From Bacillota bacterium (GTDB taxonomy: Bacteria; Bacillota; Clostridia; Christensenellales; Aristaeellaceae), in contig JAFADG010000035.1 in NCBI GenBank assembly GCA_023425025.1, positions 124,001-188,000 on the forward strand: a stretch of 64,000 nt of DNA, read 5' to 3'. Under the pieces are notes generated by a model, which saw only the letters and a list, made by a program, of their open reading frames with translations, searched no databases and was not told where the DNA came from. This document shows positions 16,285 through 25,087 of the stretch, in pieces. The position numbers were made by a program, and so were the translations under genes. The first letter of the stretch is position 1. Every line of letters begins with the position of its first letter.

Positions 16285-16749
16285 TTACCCCTTGGGTCTG
16301 ATGCGTATGCCAAGCTCCACATCGCCGATATACGTTTTTACATCGATCACCGTTACGTCATGCTGGCCCAACAAGAGCTCCGATGCGGGAAGAATCCTGG
16401 GCGGATGAATGTCGCAGGTAACATGCTGCTCTGACAAGGCCGTCAGGGCGTTGCCGCTGATGATGTTTGCGATCTCGCCCAGCGCGGAGGTCACAAATTC
16501 ATCCACCTGGTCAAATTCCATGCCGCTCATGATGTTTACCATTTTCAGCGTGGTTGCCCGGGGGAAACGGTAATACACTTCCCCGGTAAGATCGCCCGAT
16601 ACCTCCACCGATACGCGCACGTCGTCCGCCGACTCCGCGGCGCCTTCGCCGGCATGGGGAAGCCCGGCGGAAGCATCCAGATCCAGCATCAGCTTGAACA
16701 CTTCACACGTTGCCTTGGAAAACGGAGGGTACAAAGCATTGTTCATCAT
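16285..16749 (-). CDS. CheX-like chemotaxis phosphatase
   Basis: The 154-residue protein has the CheC/CheX/FliY phosphatase pattern: GEVYYRFPRATTLKMVNIMSG followed by DEFVTSALGEIANIISGNAL, in which Glu and Asn of the ExxN pair are the phosphatase residues. A single such motif, as in CheX, is present. These proteins dephosphorylate CheY-like response regulators. Its start ATG (16749-16747) overlaps the stop of the upstream hemerythrin gene by 4 nt (ATGA), so the two are translationally coupled. No flagellar or other chemotaxis gene is nearby. Confidence 0.82.
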   Translation of the reverse strand: MMNNALYPPFSKATCEVFKLMLDLDASAGLPHAGEGAAESADDVRVSVEVSGDLTGEVYYRFPRATTLKMVNIMSGMEFDQVDEFVTSALGEIANIISGNALTALSEQHVTCDIHPPRILPASELLLGQHDVTVIDVKTYIGDVELGIRIRPKG

Positions 16750-17165
16750 GCGTTCCCTCCCCTTGCCTTGGCATAGACGCCGATTTTTTGATCGGAGGCC
16801 ACCACATGGTTGATCAGCCAGGCCAGCAGCTTTCCGGCGAATTGCTGCACAAGCGTTTCCTGATATCCCTGGCTCTCGTACGCGGCGGCAAATTCAACCA
16901 CATAATTGACCATACTTTGATGCATCGCGCTGTGGCTGGCCGACTCCGGATAGCCGATGCTGCGCTGGTATGCCTCTTCATCATGAAAATGCACAACCAC
17001 ATATTCTTTCATAAAAGACAACGTATCGTTGACCTTGCTGACCTTTTGGGACCAGTCGCCGTCGGAACGCAATGTTTCCAGAAAACCGGCCACGCGCCGG
17101 AACAGCTCTTCATGCTGCTGGTCAATCAGCGGCACGCCGATCTTGTACTTGTCTTTCCAAAGCAT
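16746..17165 (-). CDS. Bacteriohemerythrin
   Basis: This 139-residue protein binds a non-heme di-iron centre that reversibly takes up oxygen. All seven ligands fit the family: His18 (DQQHEE), His59 and Glu63 (HFHDEE), His78 and His82 (HSAMH), His120 and Asp125 (NHVVASD). It begins MLWKDKYKIGVPLIDQQH, the usual hemerythrin opening. In anaerobes it can sense or buffer oxygen. Coupling to a CheX-like phosphatase by a 4-nt overlap suggests a link between oxygen and a phospho-relay, which is inference. The ATG at 17165 follows AAAGGAGACGG. Confidence 0.93.
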   Translation of the reverse strand: MLWKDKYKIGVPLIDQQHEELFRRVAGFLETLRSDGDWSQKVSKVNDTLSFMKEYVVVHFHDEEAYQRSIGYPESASHSAMHQSMVNYVVEFAAAYESQGYQETLVQQFAGKLLAWLINHVVASDQKIGVYAKARGGNA

Positions 17166-17291
17166 TGTTCCGTCTCCTTTTTTCCGTATGCTGACGTAAC
17201 TGTGTATATCGGCAGAAAAGACGGAAAATTGCGCTGCCCTGGCGGAAAATTTTCTGTTTTTCCATTTCCTGCTGTGGGTTTTGGGCCGGTG

Positions 17292-18380
17292 TTATTCCCA
17301 ATAAGCCGTCACATGCATGCCGGGCAGCAGCCCCCCCGGCGTTCCCTGAATGGTCAGGGTGACGGGATATTTGGTCGTATCCAGCACGGTTACGCCCAAG
17401 GGGCTGATCTTACTCACGATGGCCGTAAAGCTTGTATCCCCAAGGGCATCCGCCTTTACCTGCATCGCCTGCCCCAGGGAAACGGCGGGGATATCCATCT
17501 CATCCACATCCACCACAAACTCCATCGCATCCGTAGGCTTTAGCGTCAGGAGCAATTGGTCTTTGCGCACCTGCTGCCCATCCTGCACATACAGCGCCGT
17601 GACCACCCCTCCCTTTGGAGCGGCGGCCGAAAGCCGCGCCGGCTGGATATGCACGGTGGAAGCGTCGTCCAGGATAAACAGCGCGTCGCCCTGGGCGACG
17701 CGCTGCCCTTCCGCCGCCTGAATGCCTGCAATCACGCCTTCCGCCTGCACAGGGATCAGCGGGGCACGCTCGATGACGCCTTCTCCCACCTTGTCCTTGG
17801 CGCTATAGGTATCGCCCTCGCCGCGGTACAGCCGTACCTTATCCTCCAGGTCAAACACGCCGGCGGGAATCTCCACCACATAGTTTGCGCCGTTTACCAG
17901 CACCACCGTGCCTAGAGTATCCTGCGGATCATTGGTGTTGCCGTCGTACACCCGCAGCGTTTCGCCCAAGGCAATGGCCCGGTTTTTCGGCTTGTTGTAC
18001 GCCGTGGCGGTGGTTGCGCGGACCCGCATCACATCCTCCCGCTCAATGGAGCATAAGGCCCCGTATTGCTGGATCACATTTGCTGCCTGATCGCCCACCT
18101 TGCCCCGCAGCAGGCGGACGGCGCCGCCGGCAGGCGCCAGCACGGTGAAAGGCCTGACGGCAAAAAGCTGCGCATCCGCCTGCACCACGTCGCCCACCTT
18201 TACATCAAAGGGCTGCAATTGCCCGCCGACCGGCGCAAACACATCCACGACCTCCACCGGCTGGGCTGTGCCTTTGGCCCATCTTTGTGCCATGGAAGCC
18301 TCCGCCTTCCCCGCCTGCGCGTAGGCGGAGGCAGTAAACAGCACACACACCATCATCCATATAAGCCATTTGCGTTTCAT
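17292..18380 (-). CDS. ABC exporter adaptor subunit (membrane-fusion-protein-like)
   Basis: The 362-residue secreted protein starts with a signal peptide (MKRKWLIWMMVCVLFTASAYA). It contains biotinyl-lipoyl-like segments (VFAPVGGQLQPFDVKVGDVV and APKGGVVTALYVQDGQQV) and a C-terminal beta-barrel region ending LPGMHVTAYWE, typical of HlyD/MacA-type adaptors. The ATG at 18380 is used; the longer frame upstream overlaps the permease gene. It lies 20 nt after the permease and is likely the third gene of the exporter operon. In a Gram-positive cell the adaptor would extend from the membrane into the wall space. Substrate unknown. Confidence 0.82.
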   Translation of the reverse strand: MKRKWLIWMMVCVLFTASAYAQAGKAEASMAQRWAKGTAQPVEVVDVFAPVGGQLQPFDVKVGDVVQADAQLFAVRPFTVLAPAGGAVRLLRGKVGDQAANVIQQYGALCSIEREDVMRVRATTATAYNKPKNRAIALGETLRVYDGNTNDPQDTLGTVVLVNGANYVVEIPAGVFDLEDKVRLYRGEGDTYSAKDKVGEGVIERAPLIPVQAEGVIAGIQAAEGQRVAQGDALFILDDASTVHIQPARLSAAAPKGGVVTALYVQDGQQVRKDQLLLTLKPTDAMEFVVDVDEMDIPAVSLGQAMQVKADALGDTSFTAIVSKISPLGVTVLDTTKYPVTLTIQGTPGGLLPGMHVTAYWE

Positions 18381-18400
18381 CTTTTTTCCCCTTCCGGTTC

Positions 18401-20719
18401 TTATTCCACACTCTTTAAGGCTTCCACCATGTTCACGCTTTTGAATTTTGCGCCAATCATTATGTTCACGATCTGCGCAAACAGCAGCGTCAGCAGCGGC
18501 GTATACACCCAGCTCGTTTTTGATATGTACGGAATGAACTCCAGCATGGTCGGGAAACCGTACGTCAGCACCCACCAGTGCAGATACGGCCCCGCCAGCA
18601 GCCCCAGCGGAAGCCCGATAATGGCCACGGCGATATTTTCCCGCAGGATCAGCCGCTTCGTCTCCCGGGGATAGAAGCCCAGCACCATCAGGGTCGCCAA
18701 TTCCCTGATCCGCTCAAAAAAGTTCAGCTGCCCCAGGGTAAAGAGCACCACCAGCAACAGCGCCCCGGAGAAGAGGACCATTACCAGCACCACTACGTCC
18801 AGCACCCGCACGATAGCCTCGTTTCCCGTGCGCTCCTGCACAATGGTACGTACCTTGGCAACGCCATCCATATCCTTTACCGCGTCAAGGTTTACTCCGC
18901 CCCCGCTCAAAAAAAGCGCGGTGGGGTAGTAAGGCATCATATCCAGCTTGCGCCAGGCACTTTTGCTGATATAAACGCCCTGGCCCAACTGAATGCTGAT
19001 AATATCCCTGACCACCGCCGTTGCCAAGTGGCCATTGGGCGCGCGTATCCTGACGCTGTCCCCAAGGACGAGCCCTGTTTCCTCGGCCACCCGTTCGCTG
19101 AGCGCAATACCGTTTTGCGGCAGCCATACGCGCTGCCCATGTCGCGCAAGGTACACCGCCTCATGATGATCCTCCAGCACATGCAGGCCTTTGGTCACCC
19201 ATTTGCCATCCAGATCAAGCTCGCAGCTTCCTTCCATCACGGCTTCCTGCCGCGCCGCCCCGGACCGCAGCCGTATGGCCTGCAGGTAATCATCGCTCAC
19301 AACAACAGATTCCAGGTCCACCCGCGCATCATAGCGCATGGTTTGTGTGTAGTGGTTTTCCAGCACGTACACCACGGAATCACGCATGCCAAACCCGGTA
19401 AGCAGCAAGGCGGAGCAGCCGACCACGCCGACGATGCCGATCAGCAGCCTGGAAGTGTTCCGAAACATGTTTCTCAAAATCAGCTTCGTGCTGAAGGAGA
19501 GCCGCTTCCACAGGGGGGATATGTACTCCAGCAGTATCCGCCGGCCATGGGTGGGCGGCTTGGGCCGAAGCAACCCCGCCGGCACCTCCCGCAATGCCTT
19601 GATGCAGCTGAAATAGCTGGCGCCCATGGCGATCAAAATCGTCAGCGCGCTGATGCCCGCCGCTACGCCGGGATGCATGTACACCGCGGCCCCCGGCATG
19701 TTGTAAATGGACATCAGCACCCACATGACAATGTTGCCCAGCAAAAAGCGGGCGCCCAGAACCCCGAAGGCGGCCCCCAGTGCGGATATCAGCAGCCCGT
19801 AGCCTGTATAGTGGCGGATCAGCTCCTTTTTGCTGTACCCCAGGGAGCACAGCGTGCCGATCTGCAGGCGCTGGCTGTCCACCATGCGCTTCATGGTGCT
19901 GAAGGTAATCAGCGCCGCCACCAGGAAGAATACGGACGGGAACACCAGACCCAGCGCGCGGACCTGATCCACCTCTTCAATGGCCATTTTGATGCCCATC
20001 TTGTCATCCCGCGTCGCAATCAGTATGGATGGGTCATTCAGCAGATTCTGTATGGCCTGCTTGACCGTTTGCACGTCGGCGCCCTGCTTGAGTGTGACCA
20101 CCGTCTCACGGTAGGGCAGGAACCCAAGGGTACCGGGCGACAGATAGGCATAACCGAAGGAGGCGGGATCCGCGCTGAAGGCAAAACCGTCCGAATAAAC
20201 CACATACTCCGGGCTGTAGCCGATGCCGCCGGCCACAAGATTGAGGGATACGCCCTGGACCTTGACTGTAAAGGTATCTCCCGCTTTTAACCCGGCAGCC
20301 TTGGCAAACCTGCTGTCCAGTATGCACACATTTTTTTGCGTGTCCGGCAGCGGCCGGCCCTGAAACACCATGGCGGTGCTGACGCGGGCAGCGCCTTCGT
20401 TCATATACAGATCCATAGCAGGTTCGTTGTTAAGATCCGCGGTAGCCCGCACATGCACCCTTCGCTGCGCATCCGCAACGCCTGCAAGGTTAGCGATATC
20501 CGCAGCCTTGCGGTCGCTGATATTGCCCACGATCCAGATATCCGCCAGGTTGCAGGCAGAAAACTGCTTATCCAGATTTTTTTCCATGCCGCGCCAGGCG
20601 CCGTCCAGGCTTAAAAACAGCATGGCGGACAGCATGCAGATGATGAACACTGCCGCAAAGGACTTCCAGTTCTCCCGAATATCCCGCAGCATTTTCCGCC
20701 GCAGCAGATTTTTTTGCAT
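18401..20719 (-). CDS. ABC transporter permease, FtsX/MacB-type
   Basis: The 772-residue protein has a first helix at about residues 20-40 (FAAVFIICMLSAMLFLSL), a large extracytoplasmic domain, and two FtsX-like blocks of three helices near 250-400 and 640-760 (SVFFLVAALITFSTMKRMVDSQRLQIGTL and VVLVMVLFSGALLLVVLFTLGQLN with REL motifs). This is the duplicated FtsX layout of the LolCE/MacB and antimicrobial-peptide exporters. The ATG at 20719 follows the ATPase stop after 8 nt. Together with the ATPase and adaptor it makes a complete export system that could handle a peptide, lipid or antibiotic. The substrate is not shown by sequence. Confidence 0.88.
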   Translation of the reverse strand: MQKNLLRRKMLRDIRENWKSFAAVFIICMLSAMLFLSLDGAWRGMEKNLDKQFSACNLADIWIVGNISDRKAADIANLAGVADAQRRVHVRATADLNNEPAMDLYMNEGAARVSTAMVFQGRPLPDTQKNVCILDSRFAKAAGLKAGDTFTVKVQGVSLNLVAGGIGYSPEYVVYSDGFAFSADPASFGYAYLSPGTLGFLPYRETVVTLKQGADVQTVKQAIQNLLNDPSILIATRDDKMGIKMAIEEVDQVRALGLVFPSVFFLVAALITFSTMKRMVDSQRLQIGTLCSLGYSKKELIRHYTGYGLLISALGAAFGVLGARFLLGNIVMWVLMSIYNMPGAAVYMHPGVAAGISALTILIAMGASYFSCIKALREVPAGLLRPKPPTHGRRILLEYISPLWKRLSFSTKLILRNMFRNTSRLLIGIVGVVGCSALLLTGFGMRDSVVYVLENHYTQTMRYDARVDLESVVVSDDYLQAIRLRSGAARQEAVMEGSCELDLDGKWVTKGLHVLEDHHEAVYLARHGQRVWLPQNGIALSERVAEETGLVLGDSVRIRAPNGHLATAVVRDIISIQLGQGVYISKSAWRKLDMMPYYPTALFLSGGGVNLDAVKDMDGVAKVRTIVQERTGNEAIVRVLDVVVLVMVLFSGALLLVVLFTLGQLNFFERIRELATLMVLGFYPRETKRLILRENIAVAIIGLPLGLLAGPYLHWWVLTYGFPTMLEFIPYISKTSWVYTPLLTLLFAQIVNIMIGAKFKSVNMVEALKSVE

Positions 20720-20727
20720 TCTTCCCT

Positions 20728-21429
20728 TCACCACACAACATCCTCCATGGCGATCGGGCTTTCGTTCACCTCGACAGAATGCACCTTGCCGCTCTTCATA
20801 CGTATCACCCGCCTGGCCGCGGGGACGATTGCGGCATTGTGCGTAATAATCACGGCGGTCTTGTTCAAATCCCGGCACACATCGCTGAGCAGCATCAGCA
20901 CCATGCGCCCGGTCTGCGAATCCAGGGCGCCTGTGGGCTCGTCGCACAGGAGCAATTCCGGATTTTTGCACAGCGCCCGGGCGATCGCCACCCGCTGCTG
21001 CTCGCCGCCGGACAATTGCGCCGGAAAATTGTCCATGCGGTCCGCAAGGCCTACCCTGTCCAGCATTTCTTTGGGAGACAGGGGGTTTGTACACACCTGC
21101 TGTGCCAATTCCACATTCTCCAAAGCGGTCAGGTTGGGCATCAGGTTATAGAACTGAAACACAAAGCCCACGTCCAGCCTGCGGTAGGCGTTCAGTTCCC
21201 TGGCGTTAAAGCGTACAATGTCCCGGCCGCCCACGAGTATCCTGCCGCCGGTGGCCGTATCCATGCCGCCAAGCAGATTCAGCACCGTCGTTTTGCCCGC
21301 GCCGCTGGGGCCTAGCACGGCGGCAAACTCTCCGTGCCCGATTTCAAAACCGGCGCCGTCCACCGCATGGATAATAACTTCACCCATGTGATAGGTCTTG
21401 CTTACATTCTCAAAAATAATATCTGCCAT
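20728..21429 (-). CDS. ABC transporter ATP-binding protein, MacB/LolD-type
   Basis: The 233-residue ATPase carries Walker A GPSGAGKTT, Q-loop QFYNLMPNLTALENVEL, signature LSGGEQQRVAIARAL, Walker B LLLCDEPTGALD and the H-loop ITHN. These are LolD/MacB subfamily features, matching the FtsX-type permease next to it. The ATG at 21429 follows GGAAAGGGG. The frame runs on upstream without a better start, but that region is the promoter between it and the TetR-type regulator. First gene of the exporter operon. Confidence 0.95.
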   Translation of the reverse strand: MADIIFENVSKTYHMGEVIIHAVDGAGFEIGHGEFAAVLGPSGAGKTTVLNLLGGMDTATGGRILVGGRDIVRFNARELNAYRRLDVGFVFQFYNLMPNLTALENVELAQQVCTNPLSPKEMLDRVGLADRMDNFPAQLSGGEQQRVAIARALCKNPELLLCDEPTGALDSQTGRMVLMLLSDVCRDLNKTAVIITHNAAIVPAARRVIRMKSGKVHSVEVNESPIAMEDVVW

Positions 21430-21452
21430 AAAGCCCCTTTCCACCAGTTGTC

Positions 21453-21465
21453 CAACATTGTGTTG
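21453..21465. promoter_or_regulatory. Candidate operator between the exporter and its divergent regulator
   Basis: CAACA-TTG-TGTTG is a short perfect palindrome 24 nt upstream of the exporter ATPase start, in the 192-nt divergent intergenic region. It is a candidate TetR-type binding site by position. A second inverted pair, ACCGACA and TGTCGGT, lies nearer the regulator (about 21540-21567). Confidence 0.35.
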
Positions 21466-21621
21466 AATAAATGTCGCAGATACAGTATAATCAACATAGC
21501 GTCGGTTTACAACGGACAGATAGGTTCCGCATGTGGTATGACCGACAAAAACGCATCCTCCTGTCGGTTTTGTATTGCAACAACCCATTTCCTTCTTTTC
21601 GAGAAACAGCGGAGGCACGCC

Positions 21622-22221
21622 ATGAATAGTGACAAGGGTGACAGACGGATCAAGTATACAAAGATGGTATTGAAGCAAAGCCTTGTCAAGCTTTTGCAGG
21701 ACAAACCCATCTCCAAAATCTCCATCAAGGAGATTTGCGAAACGGCGGACATCAACAGGAGCACCTTTTACGCCCACTATGCCGATCAATATGATCTGCT
21801 GCGGCAGATCGTGCAGGAGACGTTGCAGGAAATCAACCAATACCTGACCAACTACAACTTCAAGGAATTCGAGCCGGAATCCAGCCAGGTCATGTGCCGC
21901 ATCTTTGAATACATTGTGGAAAACGCCGAGCTTTGCAAGGTGCTGCTGGGGGAGAACGGCGACATTTCCCTTCAAAAAGAAATCATGATGATCGTTCAGC
22001 GGCAGGGAATCAAGGAGTGGAAAAGCAAAGGCGCCGTCGTCAATGAGGATCTTTTGCAGTACCTGTTTCTCTTTGGCGTGAACGGAAGCATCGGTATCGT
22101 TCAAAAGTGGCTGCAGGACGGCCTCAAGCAGTCCGCCCGGGAAATGGCCGATTTGATGGTCAAGCTTACCTATCAGGGCCTTGCTCCGTTTTTGAATCAG
22201 TATAACAACGATGGGCATTGA
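21622..22221 (+). CDS. TetR/AcrR-family regulator
   Basis: The 199-residue protein starts with ATG at 21622, 6 nt after GGAGG. The N-terminal helix-turn-helix runs LVKLLQDKPISKISIKEICETADINRSTFYAHYADQYDLL, the typical TetR pattern. The C-terminal part (VQRQGIKEWKSK, YLFLFGVNGSIGIVQKWL) is like the ligand-binding domain of TetR members such as DhaS. It is divergent from the ABC exporter operon, so it probably controls that exporter in response to an unknown inducer. Confidence 0.92.
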   Translation: MNSDKGDRRIKYTKMVLKQSLVKLLQDKPISKISIKEICETADINRSTFYAHYADQYDLLRQIVQETLQEINQYLTNYNFKEFEPESSQVMCRIFEYIVENAELCKVLLGENGDISLQKEIMMIVQRQGIKEWKSKGAVVNEDLLQYLFLFGVNGSIGIVQKWLQDGLKQSAREMADLMVKLTYQGLAPFLNQYNNDGH

Positions 22222-22264
22222 AAATGTTGCTGCTCCCTGAATATGGTATTTTACATATATTTCG

Positions 22265-22294
22265 TTGACTTCCAGCAAATAAAAATGATATACT
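22265..22294 (+). promoter_or_regulatory. Promoter of the DUF3048 gene
   Basis: TTGACT (22265-22270), an 18-nt spacer and TATACT (22289-22294), 93 nt before the start codon. Confidence 0.65.
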
Positions 22295-22386
22295 GCACAT
22301 GCTTGTAGTACATGGATTTTTCATCCATTTTTCGTCCTTTCGCTAATGGATGAAACAAAAACGTAAAAATTCAAGGAGGATGCCCC

Positions 22387-23481
22387 ATGAAAAGGTTTGT
22401 ATGCCTGCTCCTAGCCATGGCTTGTTTCGCAATGGTTTTCCAATCCGCAGTAGCCAGCGGCGTGAAAACGATCCTTCAGGATGAGCAAGACCGCAAAATT
22501 GCCGTCAAAGGTCTTGGCAAAGACGGAAACTTTGCCGTAAACCCTGAAGTAGCGGGGCAGAGCCCCACCACCGGCCTGGAATGGACCGGCAAATACTTGC
22601 CCATGCTTGTTCAGATCGACAACGATAATGGCGGCCTTGAAGCGCGGGCCCCATGGAACGCTTCCCTTGCGGATATCATATATGAAACCCCTTTGCACAA
22701 AGCCGGCAATACAAGGCTGTCCTTTCTTTTCAGTGATACGATACCTGAAAGCGTTGGTCCGGTCCGGTCCGCGCGCTTAACGCACGTAGAGCTTCGGGAA
22801 GAATGGGATGCCGGTTTCCTTTTCTACGGCGGTCAGGAATATGAAGGCACAAACATCAATGATGCTTTCTCCAAAACAGGTGCCACCAAAAAGGGCATTC
22901 TCTTCAGTGGCATCGTAGGGACAGGCAAACCTTGGAAGATGTATTACACCCGCGTGCCCAAACTGGTGAGCCCGCACAATGTGGACGCCAATGTAAAAGC
23001 CATGCAGGATCTGATCCCCGCCGACTTCAAAGCGCCTTCCAGGCCTTATCTTTTTACAGATGATCTGCCGGAGTTGGGAGACTTTGCAACGGATATTTCC
23101 ATTGCACTGCAGAATCCGGCGTATGCCTCCAGCTTTACCTATGACCCCAATGCAAATGTCTATTACCGCTTTGTAAATGGCGCCCCTTATGTGGACAAGA
23201 CCACCGGCGAACAGCTTTCTTTTGCGAATCTCATCATTCAACGTACGAAAGTCACCTTCTATCAGGGTAGGCATGACAGTCCGATGACTGTAAATATCGG
23301 CTCCGGCAACGCGGACATCTTTGTCGGCGGGCGCTATATTCCCGGCTATTGGATGCGGACAGGCATGAATCAGCGTACGGTATTCTTTGATCAGGAAGGC
23401 AATGAACTGAAGCTGCAAAGAGGCAAGACCTTCATCAGCATGCTGGATTACAGCACGCCAGTCTCCTACATAGCCGAATAA
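22387..23481 (+). CDS. Secreted DUF3048-domain protein (YerB-like)
   Basis: The 364-residue protein has a signal peptide (MKRFVCLLLAMACFAMVFQSAVA). The DUF3048 hallmarks are PMLVQIDNDNGGLEARAPWN, DIIYETPLHKAGNTRLSFLF and VGPVRSAR, followed by a conserved C-terminal half ending GKTFISMLD. Members such as Bacillus YerB are envelope lipoproteins of unknown biochemical role. Here no lipobox cysteine follows the signal, so it is probably released or wall-associated. ATG at 22387 after AAGGAGG. It is a single gene with its own promoter and a terminator at 23500-23526. Confidence 0.88.
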   Translation: MKRFVCLLLAMACFAMVFQSAVASGVKTILQDEQDRKIAVKGLGKDGNFAVNPEVAGQSPTTGLEWTGKYLPMLVQIDNDNGGLEARAPWNASLADIIYETPLHKAGNTRLSFLFSDTIPESVGPVRSARLTHVELREEWDAGFLFYGGQEYEGTNINDAFSKTGATKKGILFSGIVGTGKPWKMYYTRVPKLVSPHNVDANVKAMQDLIPADFKAPSRPYLFTDDLPELGDFATDISIALQNPAYASSFTYDPNANVYYRFVNGAPYVDKTTGEQLSFANLIIQRTKVTFYQGRHDSPMTVNIGSGNADIFVGGRYIPGYWMRTGMNQRTVFFDQEGNELKLQRGKTFISMLDYSTPVSYIAE

Positions 23482-23499
23482 ATGTCAACCTTCATTTGA

Positions 23500-23526
23500 A
23501 AAAAGGACCGCCGTGGCGGTCCTTTT
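23500..23526. terminator. Bidirectional terminator between convergent genes
   Basis: GGACCGCC-GT-GGCGGTCC flanked by A-tract and T-tract. It serves the DUF3048 gene (+) and could serve the secreted protein gene at 23640 (-). Confidence 0.8.
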
Positions 23527-23639
23527 CCATGTCATAATATGAATCGCAGTTTGGGCAGGCGGCATGAATCAGTACATTTTGCTTCTGCAATTTCGTCTGT
23601 TGCTGCTCTATACGGCAGCATACCGGCACACGTTCCTCT

Positions 23640-25043
23640 TTACTCTGCAGACCCTTTCAAGCCATTCATCAGCGTCAGCAATATACCGTTATTATCCATC
23701 CAATCCACCACGCCGTTCCAGAACCCCGCCGGCAGCTCCACAAGGAAGGGTGCGGCGCTGCGGATGAGCGGACCCTTGGCGTCATGGAAAAACTCCTTGA
23801 TCGTAATGTCATTCATGCAAAAGAAGTCAATGCCGATAATATTTTCGGCGGTTCGCGGCTCAAAGCTTTCCTGCGTATCCGCCCAGGTGATGTTCGCGTT
23901 CAGGTTCAGTATCCGCTTTCCCGTTTCAGGGTTCAGGAGCCCCAGCTGGCCGGTCAGTATCGTTTTTCCATTCTGCTGCTGCTGATTCCAGGTCAGGGCG
24001 GCCATGTATGTTTTCTCAACGCCAAGGCCCTCGCCGCCCAGGGAAACGCTGATGCTGCTGCTTCCCTGTAGCTGCCTGCCATCGGGCAATCCGGCGGCGT
24101 TTATCCTGGCGAAGCCATAAAGCGTTCCGCTCTCAAAGAGGTTCCATTTCATATCAACGTTTAAGCCGGCATCTGTTTCTTCAAAAACGCCTTCCCCCGA
24201 CAGCTGAAAACCTTCCCACTCGGGGATATCCAGCTGCCAGGCTGTATTTCCGTTTTCATGCCGGAGGGTATATACGGTTTCTCCGCCCAGCGTCCAGGTT
24301 TCTTCCTGGCCTGAAACCTGTATGGTCAGCCCGCCGTTCTCCGTGAGCTCAGCCATCCAATCAGGCAGCGAATACAGAAAATCATTGAGCAGTTCGTCCA
24401 GCGTTACATACTGCAGCAGCCCTCTGCGCCAAAAATGGAATGCGGGATTCGCATCCTGATCCAGGGCTTTGGTCAGGGTCTCGGCCATGGCGATGGTTTC
24501 TTGCTGCGTATACGATCGGCTTTCTAATCCGCCGGTCAGCGCGCGCCATGTCTCCAACGCGGGCAGGATTCCGTGTTTGTAGGAATACAGATCGGTGAAG
24601 ATGCCGAAATACTGCAAAGGCGTACCGAAATAGTCGTTCACCTTCAGCAGGTACGGCATGTAATTCGCCATGGTCAAGAGCACAGGCTTTTCGCCAAAAA
24701 GGCTGGTTTGAAGGCTTAGCCTTTCTTCCCAGCCGGAAAGATGAAAATCGACCGCGCTCAAGCCATTGAGCATCAGATCGCCGGTGATATCGGCCTGCCC
24801 GTTTTGAAGGGTCATGTGCCCCTTCAATTCAAGCGCTTCCAACGCCTTTGCCAGGCCTTTTTGAAACCTGTCCGGATGCTCGGAAACGGCATAAGGATCA
24901 AAAGAAGCATCCAGCGCAAAATCAACACCTGTGGCAAGCGCGGGTTCTGCCTTCGCGGCCCGCGTTCCGTTTGCCAGCATCGCCGCAAGCATAAGCCCGG
25001 CACATAACAGGATCATAGACCGTTTCCATAAACCTTTGGTCAT
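23640..25043 (-). CDS. Secreted protein of unknown function next to the sortase
   Basis: The 467-residue protein has a signal peptide (KRSMILLCAGLMLAAMLANGTRAAKA). The rest alternates amphipathic beta stretches (LDASFDPYAV, DITGDLMLNGLSAVDFHLSGW, VSGQEETWTLGGETVYTL) and ends without a wall-sorting signal or membrane anchor. No domain is recognised. It lies 44 nt after the sortase gene on the same strand, so the two are likely co-transcribed and the protein may work with the surface system. ATG at 25043 after AAGGGG. Confidence 0.7.
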   Translation of the reverse strand: MTKGLWKRSMILLCAGLMLAAMLANGTRAAKAEPALATGVDFALDASFDPYAVSEHPDRFQKGLAKALEALELKGHMTLQNGQADITGDLMLNGLSAVDFHLSGWEERLSLQTSLFGEKPVLLTMANYMPYLLKVNDYFGTPLQYFGIFTDLYSYKHGILPALETWRALTGGLESRSYTQQETIAMAETLTKALDQDANPAFHFWRRGLLQYVTLDELLNDFLYSLPDWMAELTENGGLTIQVSGQEETWTLGGETVYTLRHENGNTAWQLDIPEWEGFQLSGEGVFEETDAGLNVDMKWNLFESGTLYGFARINAAGLPDGRQLQGSSSISVSLGGEGLGVEKTYMAALTWNQQQQNGKTILTGQLGLLNPETGKRILNLNANITWADTQESFEPRTAENIIGIDFFCMNDITIKEFFHDAKGPLIRSAAPFLVELPAGFWNGVVDWMDNNGILLTLMNGLKGSAE

Positions 25044-25087
25044 TCTTTAACCCCTTATTTTGGCAGGCGCATGGGACATTCAAATGC

